Shown here: positions 5,277 through 10,378 of the stretch, one piece after another
Layout of the letters: each line of letters begins with the position of its first letter
Position numbering within the stretch: the stretch's first letter is position 1
Source: JAKEHA01 sp964560355
Lineage (GTDB): Bacteria > Krumholzibacteriota > Krumholzibacteriia > WVZY01 > JAKEHA01
DNA: 10,378 bases
Reading direction: 5' to 3'
Assembly (NCBI GenBank): GCA_964560355.1
Contig: CAZLLI010000095.1
Span: forward strand, 1 to 10,378
Translations under genes and position numbers: made by a program
Notes under the pieces: model-generated
What the model saw: the letters and a program-made list of their open reading frames with translations, nothing else
Database searches by the model: none
Told to the model about the DNA's origin: nothing

Positions 5277-6461
5277 CTAGCGCTGCGCGTGGGTGAGCGA
5301 CCGCGACACGTCGTCGCGCAATAGCTCGGCGGCGAGCTTGTTGGCGGCGGCGTTGGGGTGCGCGTCGTGGTCGAAGTAGAGCGTGTCGTGCTGCGCGGCC
5401 GTGCGGAATTGATCGATCGGGTAAACGAATTCGATTCCGCGCGCCGCGCAGAACGACGACAGCCTTCGGTACGGCAGCGCGAAGTCCATGTTGGCGGCGT
5501 CGACGCCGGTGCGACGCATCATCTCGTCGCGCCAGGGATCGTCGACTTCGACCTTGGCGGGAAACGCGAACACCACCAGCTTGGCCGAATCCTCGGCGCA
5601 ATCGCGCGCGAGCCGGTCGAACACGCGCTCGGTGACGCACCACGCGCCCTCGATGGCTTCGCCGCCGCGCACGTCGTACACCGACCAGTGCGAGAGGTGG
5701 CGGTTGGCTTCGTAACCGTGGGTGAGGAAGCGCGGGTCTTCGACCGCGTGGTGCTGGTAGTCGCGCATCTCGAGCCGCCGCTTGACGAATAGCAAGAGCC
5801 GGCTCTTGCGCAGCTCGCGCTTGGCGCGCTGCGAGAAACTCAGCTGCGCGGGCGGCGTCGGCGGCTCGAGCCGGAGCGAGTCGCCCTCGCACACGAAGCG
5901 CGGCTTGGTGCCCACTTCGATCAGCGGGCCGCGCAGCCCGTTGTTGACCACGTCGTTCTGGAACAGAAACGTGAGCACCACGACGTCAGGGTGCAAGCGG
6001 CGCAGGCGCGACTCGTAGAACAGCATCTCTTGGTCGGTTCCCCACCCCGGCACGCCCGCGTTGATTACTTCGACGTCCTTCCCCATCGATTGATTCAGCA
6101 GGTCCGAGAAGCGCTCGCCGATCGGCAGCCCGACGCCGAACGCGAACGAGTCGCCCAACACGAGGACGCGGTGCACGCCGCGCGGCCGGTCGATCTCGAT
6201 CCTGCGGTCGCGCAGCCCTAGCGCATTCACGTCGATGCGGTAGCGAAAATCCCGCTGCGAGTCGACCGACACCAGCGACGAATTGGGCTCCAAGCTCCAC
6301 CCCAGGAGCGGGTCGTAGCGAATCACGCTGCCCAGGAATTCGGGGTGATAGACGAAGCGTAGCGCAACCTCCGCTGCCAGCAAGAGGACGAGGACGGTGA
6401 CGACGAGAAGGATCGCGTTGGCGCGACCGGACGAGGAGGATGGATGTTGGTTGGAGGGCAT
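5277..6461 (-). CDS. Membrane-anchored SGNH/GDSL-family hydrolase, 394 aa
   Basis: An N-terminal membrane segment (about residues 14-36, AILLVVTVLVLLLAAEVALRF) follows a short polar leader, so the enzyme is probably anchored with its catalytic domain outside the cytoplasm. SGNH blocks are in order: VLVLGDSFAFGVG with nucleophile S105, INAGVPGWGTDQE with G137, TFLFQNDVVNNG with N169, and FDHDAHPNAAANKLAAELL with H368 (D366 two residues before it, the D-x-H-P-N form). This family hydrolyses or transfers ester groups, often O-acetyl groups on polysaccharides; the substrate here cannot be told. Unlike many relatives it has no adjacent MBOAT acyltransferase gene in view. ATG 6461 has no good Shine-Dalgarno sequence. 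An extended -10 promoter lies about 50 bp upstream. Confidence 0.9.
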   Translation of the reverse strand: MPSNQHPSSSSGRANAILLVVTVLVLLLAAEVALRFVYHPEFLGSVIRYDPLLGWSLEPNSSLVSVDSQRDFRYRIDVNALGLRDRRIEIDRPRGVHRVLVLGDSFAFGVGLPIGERFSDLLNQSMGKDVEVINAGVPGWGTDQEMLFYESRLRRLHPDVVVLTFLFQNDVVNNGLRGPLIEVGTKPRFVCEGDSLRLEPPTPPAQLSFSQRAKRELRKSRLLLFVKRRLEMRDYQHHAVEDPRFLTHGYEANRHLSHWSVYDVRGGEAIEGAWCVTERVFDRLARDCAEDSAKLVVFAFPAKVEVDDPWRDEMMRRTGVDAANMDFALPYRRLSSFCAARGIEFVYPIDQFRTAAQHDTLYFDHDAHPNAAANKLAAELLRDDVSRSLTHAQR

Positions 6462-6513
6462 GGCAAAACACCGCTCGTGCTGAATTCGGCGCCGCCCCTA
6501 GCGCAGTGCGGGC

Positions 6514-6522
6514 ATTGTAGCA
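6514..6522 (-). promoter_or_regulatory. Extended -10 promoter for the SGNH hydrolase gene
   Basis: The minus strand reads TGCTACAAT: a TACAAT hexamer (5 of 6 consensus) with a TGN extension and no clear -35. RNA would begin near 6507, giving a leader of about 46 nt. The same extended -10 architecture serves the gene at 4140. Confidence 0.55.
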
Positions 6523-6571
6523 TACCGACGCCGCGAACGCACGGATGCAGATGAAAGAGAAAGACGTTCGA

Positions 6572-6620
6572 CCTTGATACTTTCTTGATGCCCCGGTCGC
6601 CAGCCTTGACGCCCTCTTGA
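6572..6620 (+). promoter_or_regulatory. Tandem direct-repeat operator, candidate KdpE-binding array
   Basis: Two copies of CCTTGA-N5-TCTTGA occur at 6572-6588 and 6604-6620. Half-sites are 11 bp apart and the two copies 32 bp apart, about three helical turns, so all four half-sites face one side of the DNA. This is the geometry bound by OmpR/PhoB-family regulators, to which KdpE belongs. Positions 6574-6595 agree at 17 of 22 bases with the E. coli kdpFABC KdpE site as I recall it, including TATACTTT-like and CCCCG parts. It lies 25-74 bp before the porin start and ends 13 bp before a TATGCT -10, as expected for a class II activated promoter. Confidence 0.55.
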
Positions 6621-6633
6621 CTCATCGGCGGAC

Positions 6634-6639
6634 TATGCT
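6634..6639 (+). promoter_or_regulatory. Candidate -10 element of the porin-kdp operon
   Basis: TATGCT (4 of 6 consensus bases) lies 13 bp after the last operator half-site. No -35 hexamer has proper spacing, consistent with activator dependence. The implied start near 6646 coincides with the porin ATG, so the mRNA would be leaderless; no good Shine-Dalgarno sequence precedes that ATG. The real promoter may lie elsewhere. Confidence 0.3.
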
Positions 6640-6645
6640 TCGTCC

Positions 6646-7833
6646 ATGAGAAACACGCAGCAGCCCACGATCCGTTATCTGCTTCTCGGCGGAATTCCTC
6701 TCCTCTTGTTGATCGCGCTGGCCCTCAAGGTAGCGCACGCGGAGGAAGCGACCGCGCCCAAGTTCACCATCGGCGGCTACGCGGAGTCCTATTTTCAGTG
6801 GAACTTCAACGAACCGTCGAACGGCATCACCAACTATCGCGGTTTCGACAACCGCCACGACTCGTTCACCATTTCGAACGTGGCCGTCGACGCGCAGTGG
6901 GACGACGAACAAGTCGTCGGGCGACTCGCGTTGCAGGTCGGTCACGCGCCGAGTACGTACTATCTCGGCGAACCCGCGCTCGCCGGCGCGGGCGGCGCCA
7001 ACGCCACCGGGCCTGAATTGTGGAAGTATGTCCAGCAAGCGTACGCCGGCTATCGTTCGTCCGGTGCGCACGCGTGGACCGCGACCGGCGGTATCTTCCT
7101 CTCGCCGGTCGGGCCGGAAGGCATCGCGATCAAAGATAACTGGAATTGGTCGCGCTCGAATCTGTTCTTCGGGCTTCCCTTCTATCACGCCGGCGCGCGC
7201 GTGACGTACCCGTTCAACGACAAGTGGACCGGCATGCTCATGGTGTGCAACGGCTGGAACAACGTCGTCGACAACAATACCGAGAAGTCGGTGTGCATCC
7301 AGGTGTCGGGTTCGCCCGCCAATGGTGTCAGCATGAGCGTGCTCTACTTCGGCGGATGCGAGCGCGCTATCGGGGCGCCCGAAGGCCGGCCGTGGCGCAA
7401 TCTCGTCGACGCGTGCGTGACCTGGGACGCGAACGACCGCTGGAGTTTTCTCGCGCAGGGTGACGCCGGCTTCGAAGACAATCGCTTCGGAACCAGCAGC
7501 TGGATCGCGGGCGCGCTGTACGCGCGTTTCCACGCCGCCGAGCGCGTCTACTTGGGCGTGCGCGGTGACATCTTCGACGAGACCGTCGCATCGGACGCGA
7601 ACGGCACCGCGTCCGCGATCTTCTGGCCCGCGGAGTGGGTGCGTTCGGTCACGGCGACGGTCGACTATCGACCCGCCGACCGCGTATCGTTTCGCTTCGA
7701 GTATCGGAACGATACCGCCGCGGACGACATGTTCTTCGGCGGCGCGGTGACCGGCGACGGCGTATCGACGCCATACGGGGTCAATCGCTCGTTCCAGGAC
7801 ACCATTACGCTCGGCGCCGTGACCTGGTTCTAG
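6646..7833 (+). CDS. Outer-membrane beta-barrel porin (BBP2/OmpL-like), first gene of the kdp operon
   Basis: The 395-aa product has a clear signal peptide (R10, hydrophobic core 11-30, cleavage after A30-H-A32). The mature chain consists of alternating amphipathic strands rich in Gly, Tyr, Trp and Asn (FTIGGYAESYFQWNF near the N-terminus, FFGLPFYHAGARVTYPF, SVTATVDYRPADRVSFRFEYRND) and ends in an aromatic residue (TLGAVTWF), as outer-membrane barrels do. The pattern fits the putative beta-barrel porin-2 (OmpL-like) family. It probably lets ions or small solutes cross the outer membrane. It is followed after 19 bp by the kdp small ORFs on the same strand, with no terminator between, so it is likely cotranscribed with and supplies potassium to KdpFABC; that link is inferred from position. 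ATG 6646 is set by the signal peptide rather than by a ribosome site. Confidence 0.85.
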   Translation: MRNTQQPTIRYLLLGGIPLLLLIALALKVAHAEEATAPKFTIGGYAESYFQWNFNEPSNGITNYRGFDNRHDSFTISNVAVDAQWDDEQVVGRLALQVGHAPSTYYLGEPALAGAGGANATGPELWKYVQQAYAGYRSSGAHAWTATGGIFLSPVGPEGIAIKDNWNWSRSNLFFGLPFYHAGARVTYPFNDKWTGMLMVCNGWNNVVDNNTEKSVCIQVSGSPANGVSMSVLYFGGCERAIGAPEGRPWRNLVDACVTWDANDRWSFLAQGDAGFEDNRFGTSSWIAGALYARFHAAERVYLGVRGDIFDETVASDANGTASAIFWPAEWVRSVTATVDYRPADRVSFRFEYRNDTAADDMFFGGAVTGDGVSTPYGVNRSFQDTITLGAVTWF

Positions 7834-7852
7834 GACCGCAACGGAGGACGTC

Positions 7853-7936
7853 ATGTTGGATCTCTTGTTCATTGTATTGGTGATCGTGTTCTTCGCGCTG
7901 ACGTGGGGTTTCATCCGTCTGTGCGGGAAGGTGTAG
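7853..7936 (+). CDS. 27-aa single-span membrane peptide of the kdp operon
   Basis: The ORF encodes MLDLLFIVLVIVFFALTWGF and ends IRLCGKV. It has an excellent GGAGG 5 nt before the ATG. It is one hydrophobic helix with an RLC-type basic C-terminal end. I recall similar tiny peptides just before kdpF in other kdp operons, often left unannotated or mislabelled as transporter subunits. It stops 4 bp before kdpF. It is distinct from KdpF, which follows separately. A regulatory or stabilising role in the KdpFABC complex is plausible but unproven. Confidence 0.75.
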   Translation: MLDLLFIVLVIVFFALTWGFIRLCGKV

Positions 7937-7940
7937 TCCG

Positions 7941-8033
7941 ATGCACGCCTTGTTGATCGCGGGCGGAGTGATCGCGCTCATTCTGCTCGTCTACTTGTTC
8001 TTCGCGCTCCTGTTTCCGGAGAAGCTGTCATGA
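7941..8033 (+). CDS. kdpF: KdpF, small subunit of the K+-transporting KdpFABC complex
   Basis: The 30-aa peptide (MHALLIAGGVIALILLVYLF, ending ALLFPEKLS) has the usual KdpF form: one membrane helix with a VYLFFALLFPE C-terminal end. KdpF is a lipid-like stabiliser between KdpA and KdpB in the inner membrane. Its TGA overlaps the kdpA ATG (ATGA at 8030-8033), indicating translational coupling. A purine-rich GGAAGG within the end of the preceding ORF probably serves as its ribosome site. Confidence 0.88.
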   Translation: MHALLIAGGVIALILLVYLFFALLFPEKLS

Positions 8034-9775
8034 CATCGAACGGCACGCTGCAATTGGCGCTGTACGTGGTCTTGCTGGTCGGCCTGGGGCTGCCCTTGGG
8101 CGCGTACATGGCGCGCGTTTACCAAGGCGATTCGAAGATTGCGAATCGCGTCTTCGGCCCGCTCGAGCGATTGATCTATCGTGTCGCCGGCGTCCGTCCC
8201 GACGAGGACATGAGCTGGCGTCGCTACGCGGCCGCGGTCATGGTCTTCAATCTGCTGGGTGCGCTCGTGGCGTACGTGCTGCAGCGCTTCCAGGCGTCGC
8301 TCCCGCTCAATCCCGACGGCATGGGGCCGGTGTCGCCGGCGGTCGCGTTCAACACCGCAACGAGCTTCGCCACCAATACCAACTGGCAGTGCTACGGCGG
8401 CGAAACCACCATGAGCTACCTCACGCAAATGGCGGCGCTCACCGTACAAAATTTCGTGTCGGCCGCGAGCGGGATGGCGGTGCTGGTGGCTCTCATCCGC
8501 GGATTCGTACGCCGCAGCGCGCACGGCGTGGGCTGCTTCTGGGTCGACCTCACGCGCAGCACGCTCCACATCATGACGCCGCTTGCGGTCGTGCTCGCAC
8601 TGGCGTTGGTGTCGCAGGGCGTCGTGCAGACATTCGATGGACGCGCGCAAGCGCGTCTCGTGGACCCCTTTACCGCGGGCGACTCGACGACGGTGACGGA
8701 ACAGTCCATCGCCGTGGGACCCGTGGCGTCCCAAGTCGCCATCAAACAGCTCGGCACCAACGGTGGCGGTTTCTACAACGTCAACTCGGCGCACCCGCTC
8801 GAGAATCCGACCCCGCTGTCGAATCTGGTCGAAGTGCTGGCGATTCTGCTCGTGCCCGCCGGTCTGTGCTTCACCTTCGGCGCGATGGTCAAGGATCGCC
8901 GCCAAGGGTGGGCGCTGATCGCCGCCATGTTCGTGATCTTCATCCCCTTCCTGCTGGTGGCGGTGACGTCCGAGCAGGGCGGCAATCCGCTTCTGAAGGC
9001 GCAAGGACTCAACGACGCCGCGAGCGCGCTGCAAGCGGGTGGCAACATGGAAGGCAAGGAAGTTCGCTTCGGTATCGTGAACAGCGCGCTGTGGGCGACC
9101 GCGACCACGTCGGCGTCGAACGGTTCGGTCAATGCCATGCACGACAGCTTCACACCGCTCGGCGGATTGGTGCCGATGGTGATGATGCAGCTCGGTGAAG
9201 TCGTATTCGGCGGCGTGGGGTCGGGGTTGTACGGCATGCTCGCGTTCGCGATCGTCGCGGTGTTCATCGCCGGCCTGATGGTGGGTCGCACGCCGGAGTA
9301 CCTGGGCAAGAAGATCGAAGCCTACGAGATGAAGATGGCGTCGCTCGCCATCCTGATTCCGTGCGCGACGGTGCTGGTCGGCACCGCGATCGCGTGCCTG
9401 GTGCCCGAGACCAGCCGCGCCATCGCCAATCCGGGCACGCACGGCTTCAGCGAAATTCTCTATGCGTTCTCGTCGTCGGCCAACAACAACGGCTCCGCGT
9501 TCGCGGGCTTGACCGCCAACGGGATGTTCTACGCCACCGCGCAGGGCATCACCATGCTGATCGCGCGTTATTGGGTGATGGTGCCGATGCTCGCCATTGC
9601 GGGCTCGCTGGCCGCCAAGAAGTACGTGCCCGCGAGCGCCGGCACGCTCCCGACGCACACCACGTTGTTCGTGATCCTCTTGGCCGCGACCGTCGTCCTG
9701 GTCGGCGCGTTGACGTTTGTTCCCGCGCTCGCGCTGGGGCCGATCGTCGAACACTTGCAGCTCTTCACACGGTAG
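8030..9775 (+). CDS. kdpA: KdpA, potassium-binding and translocating subunit
   Basis: The 581-aa product is the usual length for KdpA, the SKT-superfamily channel-like subunit that binds K+ in the high-affinity KdpFABC pump. All four pore-loop regions are present: TNTNWQCYGGE (115-125), QLGTNGGGFYNVNSAHPLENPTP (starting near 240), TTSASNGSVNAMHDSF (359-374), and AFSSSANNNGSAF (479-491). About ten hydrophobic segments lie between them. It starts at ATG 8030, which overlaps the kdpF stop; GGAG lies 8 nt upstream. kdpB follows after 8 bp. I see no frameshift or missing filter region, so it should be functional. Confidence 0.99.
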   Translation: MTSNGTLQLALYVVLLVGLGLPLGAYMARVYQGDSKIANRVFGPLERLIYRVAGVRPDEDMSWRRYAAAVMVFNLLGALVAYVLQRFQASLPLNPDGMGPVSPAVAFNTATSFATNTNWQCYGGETTMSYLTQMAALTVQNFVSAASGMAVLVALIRGFVRRSAHGVGCFWVDLTRSTLHIMTPLAVVLALALVSQGVVQTFDGRAQARLVDPFTAGDSTTVTEQSIAVGPVASQVAIKQLGTNGGGFYNVNSAHPLENPTPLSNLVEVLAILLVPAGLCFTFGAMVKDRRQGWALIAAMFVIFIPFLLVAVTSEQGGNPLLKAQGLNDAASALQAGGNMEGKEVRFGIVNSALWATATTSASNGSVNAMHDSFTPLGGLVPMVMMQLGEVVFGGVGSGLYGMLAFAIVAVFIAGLMVGRTPEYLGKKIEAYEMKMASLAILIPCATVLVGTAIACLVPETSRAIANPGTHGFSEILYAFSSSANNNGSAFAGLTANGMFYATAQGITMLIARYWVMVPMLAIAGSLAAKKYVPASAGTLPTHTTLFVILLAATVVLVGALTFVPALALGPIVEHLQLFTR

Positions 9776-9783
9776 GAATATCC

Positions 9784-10378
9784 ATGTCCACGCATTCGCA
9801 ACCCAGACCCTTGTTCGAGCGCGCGATCGTGACGCGCGCCATCGTCGACGCGTTCGCCAAGCTCAGCCCGGCGCGCATGATCAAGAACCCGGTCATGTTC
9901 GTCGTGATGGTCGGCGCCGCGTTCACGACCGTGCTCTTCTTCCACGCCGTGGCGACCGGCCACGGCGAAGCGGCACCCGGATTCATCCTGGCGGTGTCGC
10001 TGTGGCTGTGGTTCACGGTGGTGTTCGCCAACTTCGCGGAGGCGATGGCGGAGGGCCGCGGCAAGGCGCAAGCCGACGCGCTGCGCAAGGCGCGCCGCAC
10101 GGTGCTCGCCAAGCGCTTGAGCGCGCCGCGACGCAACGCCGCGCGCGAAGAAGTCGCCTCGTCAAAGTTGGTCAAGGGCGACTACGTGCTGCTCGAACCC
10201 AACGACCTCGTTCCCAGCGACGGCGAAGTGGTCGAAGGCGTTGCGTCGGTCGACGAGAGCGCCATCACCGGGGAGAGCGCTCCCGTCATCCGCGAGTCGG
10301 GCGGCGACCGCAGCGCGGTCACCGGCGGCACGCGCGTGTTGTCGGATTGGCTCGTCGTGCGCATCACCGCCAATCCCG
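9784..10378 (+). CDS. kdpB: KdpB, P-type ATPase subunit, partial (C-terminus off the right edge)
   Basis: ATG 9784 is preceded by AGGA at 6-nt spacing. The 198 residues present cover the N-terminus, two membrane helices (about 38-57 and 66-86), the KdpB signature FANFAEAMAEGRGKAQADALR (near 87-107), and most of the actuator domain. They include LLEPNDLVPSDGEVVEG and the TGES dephosphorylation motif at 162-165 (VDESAITGESAPVIRESGGD). KdpB hydrolyses ATP to drive K+ uptake in the KdpFABC complex. The phosphorylation site (DKTGT) and nucleotide domain would lie beyond the edge. The serine of TGES is the residue phosphorylated to inhibit the E. coli enzyme at high K+, so that control could also exist here. 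Confidence 0.98.
   Translation, partial: MSTHSQPRPLFERAIVTRAIVDAFAKLSPARMIKNPVMFVVMVGAAFTTVLFFHAVATGHGEAAPGFILAVSLWLWFTVVFANFAEAMAEGRGKAQADALRKARRTVLAKRLSAPRRNAAREEVASSKLVKGDYVLLEPNDLVPSDGEVVEGVASVDESAITGESAPVIRESGGDRSAVTGGTRVLSDWLVVRITANP

Noticed and set aside
6622..7914. Minus-strand open frame of 430 codons opposite the porin gene
   Set aside because: It has no ribosome site or recognisable fold and an Arg/Val/His-rich composition; the plus-strand frame has a signal peptide and barrel pattern.
7991..9754. Minus-strand open frame of 587 codons opposite kdpA
   Set aside because: kdpA is unmistakable on the plus strand; the antisense frame is His/Arg-rich shadow.
1..10378. CRISPR arrays, insertion sequences, tRNA genes
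   Set aside because: I found no regularly spaced repeats, no transposase-like frame with terminal inverted repeats, and no cloverleaf-like sequence.

Overview
The window is GC-rich (roughly two thirds GC by eye) and bacterial. Two secreted proteins end in a FlgD-type Ig sorting-like domain (NPFNPS near its start, SGVY near its end). There are also a lipoprotein, an outer-membrane barrel protein and Shine-Dalgarno starts. Together these suggest a Gram-negative member of the FCB neighbourhood or a related candidate phylum such as Eisenbacteria. That placement is inference; no rRNA gene or phylogenetic marker is present.

Layout. Positions 1-2755 hold three genes on the minus strand: a Cys-rich secreted protein with a C-terminal FlgD-like domain (1457-2755), a cytoplasmic protein I do not recognise (602-1441), and a DUF4136-type lipoprotein running off the left edge (1-542). 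A 618-bp divergent region (2756-3373) carries a candidate sigma-54 promoter facing the secreted-protein gene. It also carries a strong minus-strand intrinsic terminator, a compact structured minus-strand element with a perfect extended Shine-Dalgarno sequence, and a sigma-70-type promoter plus a foldable 5' UTR for the next plus-strand gene. Plus-strand genes follow: a two-domain DUF4287/SRPBCC-like protein (3374-4042) and a second FlgD-domain secreted protein (4140-5273). This second one meets a membrane-anchored SGNH hydrolase (5277-6461, minus) tail to tail, 3 bp apart.

The right third is a high-affinity potassium uptake operon on the plus strand: an outer-membrane porin-like gene (6646-7833), a 27-residue single-span peptide (7853-7936), kdpF (7941-8033), kdpA (8030-9775) and the start of kdpB (9784 to the edge). 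Upstream lies a tandem array of CTTGA half-sites with 11-bp and 32-bp spacing. Its first copy resembles the E. coli KdpE site as I remember it. The porin therefore probably belongs to the potassium-starvation regulon, giving a system that spans outer membrane (porin), inner membrane (KdpFABC) and cytoplasm. kdpC and kdpDE would be expected beyond the right edge.

The less ordinary signals are regulatory: the KdpE-like array feeding a porin-led kdp operon, a -24/-12 promoter behind a terminated leader RNA, a hairpin that buries the lipoprotein gene's Shine-Dalgarno sequence, and two leaders with mutually exclusive pairings.
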